A DNA stretch of 64,000 nt from Tenrec ecaudatus (GCF_050624435.1 NC_134536.1:6204758-6268757); one strand, 5' to 3'. Positions 22,636-34,085 are shown, counted from the first letter of the stretch. Numbers and translations: made by a program. The notes: a model not told the origin generated them from the sequence alone.

Positions 22636-22721
22636 CTATCCTTGAAGATTCTATGCCTGTAACAGGTAATCACTGAGGCTAACATTTCGAAGGAAATTTA
22701 TCTATGAGTAGGTAATGTGCA

Positions 22722-22914
22722 GAATCAAAACCAAACTCACTGCCATCAAGTCTATTCCAACTCATAGGGATTCTAAAGAACTAGAGTAGAAGTTGCCCAT
22801 GTGGGTTTCCAGTGCTGTGAATCTTCATAGGAGCAGAACGCTTCATCTTTCCTCCACAGAATGGCTACCAATTTTGAATTGCTCACCTAGAAATTAGCAG
22901 TCACATATATAACC
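22722..22914 (-). mobile_element. AfroSINE copy
   Basis: 'ccaaactcactgccatcaag', 'ttccaactcatagggattct' and 'cttcatctttcctccacaga'. The head end is where the small SPIN copy landed. Confidence 0.75.
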
Positions 22915-22922
22915 CTCCAATA

Positions 22923-22982
22923 CGGTAGTTCTCAACCTTCCTAATGCCAAAGGGGTCACAACCCACAGGTTGAGAACCGCTG
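22923..22982 (+). mobile_element. SPIN hAT miniature, 60 bp, internally deleted
   Basis: Only the two ends remain: 'ggtagttctcaaccttccta' and 'acaggttgagaaccgctg'. It is flanked by the 8-bp duplication ctccaata / ctctaata (22915-22922 and 22983-22990; 7 of 8 match), as expected for hAT transposition. Confidence 0.9.
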
Positions 22983-22990
22983 CTCTAATA

Positions 22991-23689
22991 AATCATCAGA
23001 CCTCCTGAATGTGACATAAAATCTTCTCCTGGGTTAGTTTTGATTCTTCGTGCAATATAATGCACCAGTGTTTGGGTTCTTAAATTAAGACCTCTGAGGA
23101 GCGTGTCCTATGGAGACAGGTGACTTCTAGGTTCAGTAACACTTAGATCTCCATATCTGCAAGCATTAGAAGAGAGCACAGCCTATCATGAGGACCATTC
23201 CAAAGGTCTTTAATCTGTAATCAATCCTTACCCTTATGATAATGGTGATCGCTGTCTCAATCAATATCTCTTATATGCACCACAAAAGGCAGAAATTGTT
23301 GGATTCATAGTTTTCTTAATTTTCTCCAAGAATGGTGCATAACTACTGAAAATCTAGATGTCCAGGAAATAAAGTTAATTAATTAATTGGAAGTCTTATT
23401 GAAAATAATTAAAGTTCAATTGTTCCATCCATTCCAGACTTAAACATAAAGCTTAACTACGTTCATGTAGTGGTGGGGATTGAGCTACTAGATAGTTAAT
23501 CAGATGCAAGCATAGAAACACATTGTATATGGTGTTCTATGGGCCTGGATGCATGGAGATCAAAAGCCTGAGCGTGTATATCTTAACTAGTATAATTATG
23601 GCTGCATATTTTCTTTGTTAGTAATTACTATGTCCAAAGTGTGTTCCTAGAGCTCACAGATTAAATAGTTATGCCCTGAATATTCTTTT
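22991..23689. other. Unassigned AT-rich sequence
   Basis: No gene or named repeat. 23370-23430 is rich in TTAATTAATTAA-type motifs. Confidence 0.35.
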
Positions 23690-24150
23690 CTAAAGTGATG
23701 TCACTTTGAGGACTCAAAGTGCACTTGACGCAAGTCATGTATGTTCAACTGCCTCACGCGCATGTGAAAATTGGACAATGAATAAAGAAGGCTTCAGGAA
23801 AATGGATGCATTTGAATCACAGTGCTGGAAAATAATAGTATAAATACCATGGACTTCCGGAATAACCAACATAACCTGCTAAGAAGTGGCAGAGAGAATG
23901 TTCCTTAGAGGCAGGATGGGGAGACTTTGTCTCACTACTGCAGACTTGCTATGTGAAGGGACCAGCTCCTGGAGAAGAGCGCCATGCTTGGTATCAGAGA
24001 TCAGAGAGGAGGGGAAGACACTCGTTGCCACAGCAGCTGCAGCAATGGGCTCCGACCTATCAACAGTTTAAGGATGACACTGGACTGGGCAGCACTTCTT
24101 TCTGCTGCACAAAGGGTCCTTATGGGTAAGAACTAACTTCAACAGCATAG
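23690..24150 (+). mobile_element. RTE LINE 3' region
   Basis: 'gtcactttgaggactcaaag', 'ggacaatgaataaagaaggc', 'accatggacttccggaataa', 'cctggagaagagcgccatgc' and tail 'gggtccttatgggtaagaac'. All coding frames are broken. Confidence 0.8.
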
Positions 24151-24444
24151 CAATGTAAGATTTAGCTGGACACTTCGCAGCCTAATTTAAAACTATATTG
24201 CTCTGCCTCCCTTGCAGCTAGATGTGGTCATGTGACGAAGGTCTGGCTGGTGAGATGTCAATGGAAGGGTTTTATGTATTGGTGAGATCAGCCTCTTCAA
24301 AGGAAATACATATCCATGTTCTCCCCTCCTTTTATTGCCTGGAATAGTCACTGTGTTGAGTCATATCTGACCATGAACATGAAGACAGTACTTCAGGCAT
24401 GGCAATAAATCAGGAATGGAGGAACCTAGGTCCCTCACATATAC

Positions 24445-25135
24445 TCCAAGTGGGGTATAAAAACCTCTATCAAAACCAATAGGTAACATCCTAATAAATG
24501 AAGAAAAGGGTGAAGGTAGCAAGGATTTTGTCTTGCTTATATTCACAGTCAATTCTCATGGAAGCAGAAACCAAGAGATCATAAGATGGTTGCATTAGGT
24601 AAATCTCCTGCACCAGATCTCTTTAAAGCACTGAAAAGCAATGATGCTACTCTGAGGACTAAGATGCACCTGACCCAAGCCGTGATGTTTTTAGTTGCCT
24701 CTGATGCATGTGAAAGTCGGACACTGAATAAAGAAAGCTGAGAAGAATCAATGCATTTGAATTGCGGTGCTGGGGAAGAGTATTGAAAATACCATGGACT
24801 GCTAAAAGGAAAACCCAATCTGTCTTGGAATCAGTACTGCCAGAGTGCTCCTTAGAGGCAAGGATGGCAAGATTTCATGTTAACATACTTTGGACATATT
24901 GTCGGGGAGATTAGGCCCTGCAGTAGGACATCCTGCTTGGTACAGTGGAGGGACAGCTAAGGAGGAAGGCCCTCAAGGAGGTGGGTGGACGCCATGGCTC
25001 TAACAACAGGCTCCAGCACAGGAACAATTGTGAGGGTCGTGAGGGACCAAGCAGTGTTTCCTTCTGTTATGCACAGGGTCACTATGGGTCACTATGGGTC
25101 AGAGCCCACTTGACACTTAACAATAACAACAACAC
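24445..25135 (+). mobile_element. RTE LINE 3' region, second copy in tandem orientation
   Basis: From 'aaaaacctctatcaaaacca' through 'catggaagcagaaaccaaga', 'tgcacctgacccaagccgtg', 'aataccatggactgctaaaa' and 'tactttggacatattgtcgg' to the tail. The tail carries an 11-bp step repeated ('gggtcactatgggtcactat') near 25078-25100 and ends 'caataacaacaacac'. Longest simple RTE copy here. Confidence 0.85.
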
Positions 25136-25905
25136 TAATCAAAACTAAGACAGGAGTATTTTGTCTCTTGCTGTAACAGCCGTGACTGTGTTCTAACTGC
25201 TATGCATTAAATTCTCTTCTTTAAAAATCCACGACCAAGTCTTAATCCTGTATTGTAAGAGTGAACCTTATCTGTGGAATGTGTTCTTTCCATGCGGATG
25301 GTTTCTGAAAAGTTAATGATGGTATCCATGACGCTCAATGAGTTCATCTCAGAGTAGAGTCATTCCGATGCCTCTTCAGTGGAGTCTTATAGAAAGAGAG
25401 AATCAGTGTGGAGATTGAGTTATGATGTTACTACAGCTACACAGGCCTGGCGGGGACTGCTGGTAAACACATGAAGCTAGGATAAGTCCCTCGCAGAATA
25501 TTGTTGATAAAAGACTATGTGTTCGACACTAGCGAGCCAAGGGAAGTAAATATATAAGGCCTGTCATTCGGAATTGGTAAGCTCATGGATTGAGTGAGAG
25601 AGAGAAGACACGGTGTGTACAAAGGAACAGTGCAGAGGCCGTGGAAGAGAAAACGGAGAGAATGGGAACAGGAAAGGAGGTAACTGAGGGGGTCTGCAGT
25701 GCCATCAAGTGGTGACGGCTGCATCAGAATTGTGGCCAAGGAGCTAGAGAGCCACATGGACCCCAGTGGCTTGCTGATGATGAGTTGTGGAGGCAAAGAT
25801 ATGGAAACAGAATGAGTCCTGCTATCTCGCTTGAGACCAGACAGGAGAGCTGTTGACTGCGATACAGGGGACTAGACAAGGAACAAATTTAGACTGGAGT
25901 AGTCT
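25136..25905. other. Unassigned sequence, possibly an old LTR
   Basis: 25190-25480 has a layout like an old MLT-type LTR ('aatcctgtattgtaagagtg', 'cttatagaaagagagaatc'), but I cannot assign it firmly. No gene. Confidence 0.3.
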
Positions 25906-25907
25906 GA

Positions 25908-26115
25908 GATGTCCTGGTGATGGAATGGTTAGGCATTGGGCTGCTAACCGCAAGGTCAACAGTTCAAGTCCACCAGCTGCTTCATGGGAGAAAGATGAGG
26001 CTTCTTTCTATTCCCTTAAAGAGTTACAATCTCAAAAAACCCACAGGGGCAGTTCTACTCTGTCAAATATGGTTGCTATGAGTTGGAATCAACTTGATGG
26101 CACTGATTTTTTTTC
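25908..26115 (+). mobile_element. AfroSINE copy, well preserved
   Basis: 'attgggctgctaaccgcaag', 'aacagttcaagtccaccagc', 'catgggagaaagatgaggct', 'acaggggcagttctactctg' and 'ggttgctatgagttggaatc', then a T-run. One of the least diverged copies. Confidence 0.9.
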
Positions 26116-26175
26116 CCTTGGGGAGTGAGAGAAACAAGCATTCCATTATGTGTGGTATGTTAATGTGAATGGGAA

Positions 26176-26372
26176 GACCCTCTGGTGGCCCAGGAGCTTG
26201 TGTGTTGGGCTTCTCACCACAAGGTCAGCAGTTCTAAACCACTAGGCGCTCCACAGGGGAAACATTAGGTTTCTCTTGCCACGAAGAAATACAGTCTCAG
26301 AATCTCACAGGGGGAGCTCTACTTTGTCGTACTTGGTCATCATGTGTCAAAAGCGACTCGATGGCAGTGAAT
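26176..26372 (+). mobile_element. AfroSINE copy
   Basis: 'accctctggtggcccaggag', 'aaggtcagcagttctaaacc' and tail 'aaaagcgactcgatggcagt'. Confidence 0.85.
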
Positions 26373-26439
26373 ATAAAGTATAATTTGAATTGGCGATTCA
26401 AGTCTGTGGTTAGATAGAGAAGACTGACGAGAAGATACA

Positions 26440-26622
26440 CTCAAACCCATGCGACTGGGTCCATTATGACTCAACGAGACAGAGGGGAACTTCCCTGTGG
26501 GGTTCCCAAGGGTGTCCGTTTGTAAGCAAGCAGATTTTCAGATCTTCTTGTTGAGGAGTCAGAGGATTGAAACCACTGATTTTGCACTTTGCACCAAGTG
26601 CATCACCACGGAGCCAGCAGCG
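26440..26622 (-). mobile_element. AfroSINE copy
   Basis: Antisense 'gggtccattatgactcaacg', 'gtgtccgtttgtaagcaagc' and 'gtgcatcaccacggagcc'. Confidence 0.65.
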
Positions 26623-26712
26623 TTCCAAACACACGGGCCTAATTCCCAACTCTACTGCATTCTACCTGCCAGTTTCAAGTCCTTTCATACACGGACACCA
26701 CACTGTCTAGAT

Positions 26713-26910
26713 CAGTGGTCCTCAACCTTCCTCATGCCGCAACCCGTTAATACAGTTCTTCATGCTCTGCTGACCCCTCAACCATAAAATTATGTCCGTT
26801 GCTACTTCATGACTGTCATTCTACTGCTGTCATGAATCAGGTGACCCCTGTGACAGGGTCCTTTGACCCCCCCCCCAAAGGGGTTGCGACCCACAGGTCG
26901 AGAACCACGA
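26713..26910 (+). mobile_element. SPIN hAT miniature, near full length
   Basis: 198 bp from 'cagtggtcctcaaccttcct' to 'cacaggtcgagaaccacga'. The 8-bp target duplication is gtctagat / gtctggat (26705-26712 and 26911-26918; 7 of 8). Internal 'aaccataaaattatgtccgt' and 'cccccccccaaaggggttgc' are typical of SPIN non-autonomous copies. Confidence 0.95.
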
Positions 26911-27399
26911 GTCTGGATAGTGGTAGCATCTTAGCAAGTCTTGAAATGTCATGCTGCTTTGTTCTTTGTCACAATTATTTGGACTCTTCTTCGTTCTTTC
27001 TATCCCCTGAAAAATTTTAAGAATAGCATGTCAATGTCAAAATGCAAGCTTGTGTTTTGTCTTGAATTAAATATACAGATCAATTTGGGAGGACTGACAA
27101 CTGACCAATATGAGACTTCTGGCCCATAAGCACGGTATATCCCTCCATTTATTACTTACTTTCATTTATCCCAGAAATATATTTTAATTGTAGTGTATAA
27201 ATCTGGCAAAAATTGCAAGTATTACCTAGCTTTACAGCTACTGTTTGTGTCATTGCAATTTGAACCTCAATTTCAAAGATTTGAATGTTACTACTTTTTA
27301 AAACTATAATTAATTGCACATTGATGTAATTAAATTAAGTTTCTCAAACCACTTAGAAGTTTGTGTAGCACTTTTGGACACCAATAAGAGGGAGTGTCA
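26911..27399. other. Unassigned AT-rich sequence
   Basis: No exon or repeat recognised. TAATTA motifs near 27308-27335. Confidence 0.35.
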
Positions 27400-28060
27400 G
27401 ACTTCTTATGATTTTCCATATAGAAGATCATGTTTTCTCTGAAGACAGCTCTGCTTCTTCCTTCCCCAGCTCTATGCCTTTTATTTATTCCTTTATTGTG
27501 CTATTAGTATAGAGATAGTAAGGTGATTAAGGAATGTATAATTTTGTGAGATTTTAATTACTCTAACTATACTGACACTTATATCAGAAGCCATGACAAG
27601 GCTTATCCTTATGATTGTTCTACAAGAACTTGAAAAAATAATGTACATTTTGGTTGTGTTTTTTGATGGCTAGTTTATATTTCATAAGGCTTCTATACCT
27701 TTTCTAAATTTTGGCTATCTGTTCAGTTCATGAAAGAAAAGTGCTGACATCTCTGATGGAAATTGTGAGATGCGTATTTCCCCCTTTGGTTCTGTCTATT
27801 CTTCATGTTCCTTGAAGCTCTGCTTTATGGGACCTTCTCTCAAGGTTCTTGTCATGAATTAGCCCCAGTATCTTCAGGAAGCATCCCCTCTATCCCTTGT
27901 AATAGATGCAGTTCTGAAATCACCTTTATGTGACATTAATGTCATCACTCCAGCTCTGTTAGGGTTAGTGTTTATATAGAAAATCCTTGCTCTTTTATTT
28001 AACTTACTTTAACCTCTCCCTGTGTTTATGTTTTAAGTGTGATTCTTTAAAAAGCAACTT
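27400..28060 (-). mobile_element. Ancient L1 ORF2 fragment (antisense)
   Basis: 'tagaagatcatgttttctct' followed by 'tctgcttcttccttcc' and 'tctatgccttttatttattc', then 27925-28050 'tcatcactccagctctgtta' and 'taacctctccctgtgttta'. These are the diverged antisense of a conserved L1 ORF2 stretch. No frame survives. Confidence 0.6.
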
Positions 28061-28289
28061 TTATTGAAGTCACTAGATCCTTAACATTTACTATAATTAT
28101 CAATGATGTAATTATCAGTGGTAAAATATCAATATATTCATTAGGAATAAATATATCATCTTGTAATTTCGTTCAGTGTCCTTTAAGTTTTTTTAATATT
28201 TCCCTCAATTACCTGCTTTCCTTTGAATTTATATATCTGTATCTATCTATATATTTACCAAGGTATAGTTAAACCTCTCTGTTTTAATG

Positions 28290-28460
28290 GCAGTCGATCT
28301 ACGAGGCCATAGTGCTTCTGCTGTGTGCTGTTAACCTCAATGTCAGAAACTCAAAAGCATAAAGAGACACTGTCTCAGGAACTCACAGGGCGGCTCTACC
28401 CTGTCCGATAGGGCCACTGGGAGTCATTCATTCAACTGTAGTGGAATTTGGTTTGTGTCT
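28290..28460 (+). mobile_element. AfroSINE copy, head damaged
   Basis: 'gctgttaacctcaatgtcag', 'agagacactgtctcaggaac', 'ctcacagggcggctctaccc' and tail 'tagggccactgggagtcatt'. Confidence 0.7.
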
Positions 28461-28590
28461 ATGGTATGTAATATATACATTCAACTTACTACAATCTATT
28501 TTCAAATATCATCATTGTTTATGCATAAAGTAATGCACTTTCACAACATACTTTCATCCCAATGCTATTTTTGATAAGATTATATAAGTA

Positions 28591-28593
<3 letters not shown>

Positions 28594-28621
<28 letters not shown>
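28594..28621. repeat. (CA)n microsatellite
   Basis: About 13 AC units, immediately before the tail of an antisense RTE copy. Confidence 0.95.
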
Positions 28622-28622
<1 letters not shown>

Positions 28623-28623
<1 letters not shown>

Positions 28624-28756
28624 TGTTTGGTATCTTTGCGTGGGTTCTAACTTAGAGAGACTTTATGCATAGCAGAAGGGAACACTGCCTGGTCCTGTGC
28701 CATCTTCACAGTTGTTCCTGTGTTTGAGCCCGTGGTTGTGTTCGATCTCGCCTAGG
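28623..28756 (-). mobile_element. RTE LINE tail (antisense), part 1
   Basis: 'gttgtttggtatctttgcgt', 'gggaacactgcctggtcctg' and 'gtgtttgagcccgtggttgt'. Interrupted here and continued at 29105. Confidence 0.75.
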
Positions 28757-29104
28757 AGAGATATTCCTTCACCCTTGGCTTCGCAGGAGAAAGATTCACA
28801 GTAAATGGAACATAAGCCAGACAGAGTGTGTGGCGCGGTTGCATGGACTGCGGGCCTGGGGCTGAGTCATGCTCCCATGTGACCACAGTTTGGCCCATTT
28901 CACTGTGTGTTGGAGCTGCTGGGAGAGAGAGCGCCAGAGAAAACTTCTGGCTTTTTAGGACCTCTTTTTAGGACCCCTGTTGGGAGGCATACTGGTCGAC
29001 CCCATTGGCCGAACCAAATTCACCTGGCCTAGATGGACCAATCCAGGTGTACTGCCCACCAAGGTGTACCACCTCTTCCTGGCCAGAAGCTAGAACCTAA
29101 CCTT
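28757..29104. mobile_element. Unidentified ~345-bp insertion inside an RTE copy
   Basis: Foreign sequence splitting the RTE between 'gcccgtggttgtg' and 'ggcagccactgttaatcc'. GC-richer, with 'ggcatactggtcgaccccat', a direct repeat of 'tttttaggaccyct' (about 28955-28978) and 'ggcctagatggaccaatcca'. Perhaps an LTR or another SINE. No clear target duplication found. Confidence 0.45.
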
Positions 29105-29278
29105 GGCAGCCACTGTTAATCCAGCTCCTTGAGTGCCCTCCTCTTTTTTGCTGTCCCTCTACTTTACCAAACATGATGTCCTTGTTCAGGTAGTAGTCTC
29201 TCCTGGTAACATGTCCAAAGTACATGCAAAGTCTTGCCATCGTTGCTGCTAAGCCAGGAGCACTCTGTCTGTATACGC
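29105..29278 (-). mobile_element. RTE LINE (antisense), part 2
   Basis: 'cagccactgttaatccagct', 'ctgtccctctactttaccaa' and 'aacatgtccaaagtacatgc'. Follows directly in RTE order from 28623-28756. Confidence 0.75.
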
Positions 29279-29854
29279 AGGTATGCGCACTATTGTGTAT
29301 ATAGTATTCAATGGATATTTGATATTTATAAAATATGTCGCCATTGTTTCCTAAGTATTTTTGTCAATCCCTCCTCTCTCTATTCTTCCGAGTGTCCACT
29401 TTCTCCTCCTTTTAACACTTGATATTCTTCTCCAGGTTACTAGTGAGCGGAGGGCCCAAGTATCTGTAGCTGTTTTTGTGATATTATCAAGTTCATTGAC
29501 CTTTTCCCTCATGTCTAATCAATTGCTACTTTCATCCAGTTTGTTTTCATATAAATCATTATGTCTTTTCCTCTCCAGATATTCCATTGTGAATTTCTCT
29601 TGTATTCAAGGACACGCTGTTCTCCACGATCTTAAACAAGTTTGGGCATGTTTATAATCGCTGCTAAACATTCTTGACAGCTAATTGTATCTGTTTCTAT
29701 ATTGGACTGCAGACACTGTAAATGTTATGGTTGTGGGTTTGGGAATTTGCCATACTCTTTTAAAGAATGCTGGACATTGCAGATAGTGCTGTCACTTGTG
29801 ACCCATCTGCTATCACTGAGACTTGCTGAAGCACTTAGGTGGAGGTTCGTATTG

Positions 29855-30600
29855 TGGTTGGGTGCCTCTGAGTCTGTTCAAACCCTAAACCACCCCACGC
29901 ACAGCAGAATGAAACACTGCCTGCTCCTGGGCCATCCTCACAACTACGATGGTAGAATTCATTGCGGCAGCCACCATGTCAATCTGTTTCATTGAGAGCC
30001 TTCCTTCTCTTTGCTGTCCTTCCATTGTATCACTCATGTCTTTCTCAAGGGGCTGATCTCTCATGGTAACATCGCTACAATACATGAGTAGAAGTCTCAC
30101 CGCCCTTGCTTTTAAGGTGTATTCAGTTCATGGTACTTTTAGTATTCTTCACCAACACGTTAATTCAAATGCATACATCCTCCTTGATCTTCCTTCTTCC
30201 GTGGCTAACTTTCATATGCATACGAGGCAATTGAAATTCCATGGCTTGGGTCAGTTCTTAGATCTCCAAGTGACATTATTGTTCTTCAATACTTTAAAGA
30301 TCTCTTGGGCAGGAGATTTACTCAAAGTGATGGGTTAATTGATCTCTTGACTGCTGCTACCATGATCTTTAATTTTGGATTCATGCAAGACAAAATCCTA
30401 GACATCTTCATACTTTTCTTCATTTATCATGATGTTCTATCTTGGTCTAGTTGTAAGGATATGGGTTTTCTCTACATTAAGTAGGTTAAAATCCTTGATC
30501 TTCATGAGCAAGTGCTTCAAGATGCCCTCACTTTCCTCAAGTGGATTATGTTGTATATGTATGGTACATTGCTAATATACCTTTATTTACAATGATTTGG
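29855..30600 (-). mobile_element. RTE LINE (antisense), left arm of an inverted pair
   Basis: Runs from the tail ('cagaatgaaacactgcctgc', 'gcggcagccaccatgtcaat') through 'ccatggcttgggtcagttct', 'gacaaaatcctagacatctt' and 'catttatcatgatgttctat' to 'gcaagtgcttcaagatgccc', close to the reverse-transcriptase YADD region. Its inverted partner is 31205-31990. Confidence 0.85.
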
Positions 30601-30624
30601 AGTCATGGGAATATTTTAAATACC

Positions 30625-31119
30625 TGTGTTACTCCAGATAGACTAGAGAAACAAATCCAGGGAGACCCATATGTGTAAAAGAAAGAGCTTTATATAAAAG
30701 AGCAATTATACATTAAGAAAATATCCCAGCCCAGTCCAGATCAAGTCCATAAGTTCAATATTAGCCCATATGACCCATATCAATCTATAAAGTGCTCTTC
30801 AGACACATGCAACATATGCAATGATGCCGCTGAATGCAGGAATATCACAGGTCAGTGGATGGAAAGTCTTGTGGATCCAGTGGTGGTAGAAGTATCTCAG
30901 CACTGGTATGGGTCCCCACGTGTTTCCTCCACCTCCAGGGACCTGGCACTCAGTGGAGCTCCATGTGGCTTGTCAACAGGAATGTCTCCCAGAGAGAGTG
31001 CATGTCTCGCCTTCAGCAAGCTAAATGAGGTCATCAATCTGTGACGTGATTGATAGGCTAAATCCCACCTCTTAACCCTTGATAGTCTCAAGTTTACAAC
31101 AGATTATGTAACTACCGCA
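30625..31119 (-). mobile_element. Solo LTR, ERVL-MaLR (MLT1-like) type
   Basis: 495 bp with the perfect 5-bp target duplication atacc at 30620-30624 and 31120-31124. Same family as 22128-22635: 'gagaaacaaatccag', 'ctccatgtggcttgtcaaca' and 'agattatgtaactaccgca'. Confidence 0.9.
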
Positions 31120-31204
31120 ATACCCTTATCTCTAGGAGTACCCAATAGATAAGAGACCGTGATTAGCAAAGAACAAGGAGAGACTGCAGGGTTTAACATC
31201 TGTA

Positions 31205-31990
31205 ACTAGCAGCCAGTGATGTGCAGATGACACAGCCTTACTTGCTGAAAGTGAAAAGGACGTGAAGCATGTACTGAAGAAGATCAAAGACTATAGTCTC
31301 CAGTATGGACTAGGTCTCCACATAAAAGCAACAAAAACTGTTACAACTGCACAGGTAAACAGCATTATTGGGGTGGGGGGAAGACTTTTCCAAACATTTC
31401 ATTTTATCTGTATCCAGAGTCAATGCCCATGGAAGCAGCATTCAGGAAATCAAAGGATATGTTGCATGGGATACATCTTCTTCAAACTCTCTCCTACAAA
31501 ACAAGCAAACACACACACACACACACACACAACAAAGATACCACTTGGAACTAAAGTGCACCTGACTCAAGCCATGGTGTTTTCAACAACTTTGTATAAA
31601 TGGGATAGCTGGCCAGTGGATAAGACCAGAGAACCGATGCATTTAAATGACTGTGTTGGTCAAGAATATTGAATATGCCACGGGTTCCTAGAAGAACCAA
31701 CACATTTGTTTGGCAGAAGCACAGCCAGAAAACTCTATAGAAGGGAAGATAGTGAGACTCCATCTCATTTATTTTAAACATGTTATTAGAGGAGACCCAA
31801 TCCCTGGACAAGGACATCATGCTTGGTAAAGTGGAGGGTCTATGAAAAAGAGGCTACTCTCAACAAGATGAGCCTGCAACATTGGTCTCAAACAGAGTGA
31901 TGAAGGTGAGGACGGTTAAGTATGTAGCAATATTTCATTCTGTTTGCATAGGGCCTTTATGAGACAGACAGATTGAAGGGAACCTAACAG
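31205..31990 (+). mobile_element. RTE LINE with recognisable reverse-transcriptase motif
   Basis: Frame at 31215-31265 reads CADDTALLAESEKDVKH, the RTE/BovB catalytic YADD block with Y changed to C. It continues into ORF 31262 with VLKKIKDYSLQYGLGL. Then come 'catggaagcagcattcagga', 'ctgactcaagccatggtgtt' and 'ggacaaggacatcatgcttg', ending near 'gaagggaacctaacagcagc'. A (CA)n tract at about 31509-31531 and frameshifts show it is dead. Confidence 0.9.
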
Positions 31991-32400
31991 CAGCCCATTA
32001 TAACAATAGTCTTCATGGAGTCTCCGTCCCAAGTCTCTCCACTCTGTTTGCTGGGACTGCAGACTACTGTGCCCTTTGGGAAGTGTTCCCTTCACCCATG
32101 TGCTCGCCAGCAGCAGATACGAGGTTCCTCTATTTCTGCAGAGACTCTTTTTTGTGTGGCTCCCTTCCTTCACACAATCTGCCCTGTCATTTGAGCTTCC
32201 TCTGTCTCCTGTACCCATTGAGATGGTCAAGCTTTGTTTTGTTGCCTTTCTCTGTGATGGAGACTCAGAGTGTCCAGGCAGTGACCTAGGCCACATCTCC
32301 ATTTGTGTCCAGCCAGTTCCATGGATCTGAGTATTTCTAACCTCTGGTTTTCTAGTTGGTTGTGGTGTAAGGATAATTCCCACAGCATTGACTCCTTTGA
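31991..32400. other. Unassigned intergenic sequence
   Basis: Pyrimidine-rich. Overlapping frames on both strands at 31.9-32.4 kb (up to 155 codons) have no domain, so I do not call a gene. Confidence 0.4.
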
Positions 32401-32479
32401 TAGGGATGTAGAATTCTCACTTAACCCACTGGATAAAATCAGCCTCGAAGTGGACGGGACAGCAATTCATATCATAGAC

Positions 32480-32600
32480 CTTTTATAAATAAGGATGCCG
32501 ACTCCAAGGCGGTGTGAGTAACTTCCCCAGGACCACTCCTGTGGCAGGTGATAAGTGGAAATGTCACATCTGATCAGTAAGATTTCAAAGCCTGTGCAGC
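32480..32600 (-). repeat. MIR fragment
   Basis: 'aaataaggatgccgactcca' and 'gtgagtaacttccccaggac' with 'ggtgataagtggaaatg' follow the order of an antisense mammalian-wide MIR. Confidence 0.5.
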
Positions 32601-33239
32601 ATAATGGTGTTCTTATGATGTCTTAGACAGATGTCCAGATTGGACAGAAAGAACATGATTTCTATGTAAAGTCATTCACAGCTGCAATCTCCTTTAAAGG
32701 TATTCACTGCCCACATAACTGTTTTCTTTGGATCACTTGAATGTCGCTTTCAAAACCTCACAGGAAAATGAAACATGCAGTAAGGACATCGATATTCTAT
32801 CTATTTTGACTCTCTACTCCATTGCAATCCCTATTTGATGGATACAATTTGCTTTAATTAAGTCTCTATCTCAGTGTAGGTATATATAAAGGAGATTTAA
32901 AAATAAGTTCTGATTTAACAATCCCCTTCCTGTGAAGTCATCTGCTCTGATACCTGAGAAGTCCCCCACCACCATTCATGGTCTTGCTTTAGGTAAACTT
33001 TGCTGAAACTTGGGCTCCCTGATTTCTGGAATTAATTCCCAGAAGGTAACAAGTACACAGACAACACCCAGCTTCTCCACTCAAGGGTCCTGTTCTTAGA
33101 GATGAAGTCAGCCAACTCACTGATCACCATTATGATGATGAAGGTGAGCGGGATAATGAGGCTACCCTTAATGAACACTTCACAAATGTCATCTCCTACC
33201 GCCCTCTGAGCCGTCCTGTCAGGCACGCTTCTTTCTTGA

Positions 33240-33350
33240 CAAACAACAAAATTCGTGCCTAGACAGGTTAATTAACTTGCCCCAAATGTCATAGCTGATC
33301 AATTCCAGAGTTCACATTTAAATCTATAACCTCTGGCTCAAATGTGAACA
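33240..33350 (-). repeat. MIR fragment
   Basis: 'caggttaattaacttgcccc', 'aaatgtcatagctgatcaat' and 'ataacctctggctcaaat' match the antisense MIR core. Confidence 0.6.
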
Positions 33351-33439
33351 CATATTGCTTATTAGTGTATGGTTTGTACTTGCACCAAGCAAATAAATAA
33401 GGCAGCATTTATATAAGACAAAGAAACATAGAAAAACCA

Positions 33440-33545
33440 TTGCCAGAGAGTTAGTCCTGATGCATTTCAATGATCGAGGACAGAGTAGGGTTGCCCCATA
33501 GGGTTTTTAAGGACACAACTGCCCCTTAGTTTGTAGATGACTGTG
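33440..33545 (-). mobile_element. AfroSINE tail fragment
   Basis: Antisense 'ggacagagtagggttgcccc', 'atagggtttttaaggacaca' and 'gtttgtagatgactgtgg'. Confidence 0.5.
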
Positions 33546-33769
33546 GTTTACAGTGAAAGCACTGAATTAATTTTTAATTATCCATGTGGATTTAACCTCC
33601 ATTGAATCTTTCCGACCATTACAGGCAATAAGAGTAGCTTTGCTCTCAGGCAGAGCGTGTTAGAAAACCGAGTGCTATCAGTGCTCTCCAACACCCATTG
33701 CCGTTCAGGCTGCGCTGACCCACAGTGGCTTAGAGTTCAGAAGAGCACTGCCCCGGGGGTTACGGATAC

Positions 33770-33870
33770 TCTAAATCTTTGCCAAAGGAGAGAGCCTCGT
33801 CTTTCTCCTTTGGAGATTTTTTTTTTTTGGGGGGGGAGGGATGTATGCCACTAGGCCACCAGAGCTCTTG
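33770..33870 (-). mobile_element. AfroSINE head fragment
   Basis: 'agcctcgtctttctcctttg', a T/G run and 'gccactaggccaccagagct'. Confidence 0.55.
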
Positions 33871-33889
33871 AATCTAGCCAACCCCAAAC

Positions 33890-34085
33890 TCCAAAACAAA
33901 GCTCAATGTCCTCCAGTTGGTTCCAACTCGTAGTATGGGGCAGAAGTTCCCCTGCAGGTTACTGAAGCTGCATATCCTCATGGAAGCATAACGCCTCATC
34001 TTTCTCTCAAGGTGCAGCTAGTGGGTTCAAATTGATAGCCTTTTGGTTAACAATGTATAACCTAATATGCCTTCAGCGCTCCTTC
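33890..34085 (-). mobile_element. AfroSINE copy
   Basis: 'gttggttccaactcgtagta', 'tgaagctgcatatcctcatg', 'cgcctcatctttctctcaag' and 'cttcagcgctcctt'. Close behind the previous fragment. Confidence 0.75.

Noticed and set aside
31916..32383. 155-codon minus-strand open frame
   Set aside because: Overlaps the tail of an RTE copy and plus-strand frames of similar length; no homology recognised and no splice context.
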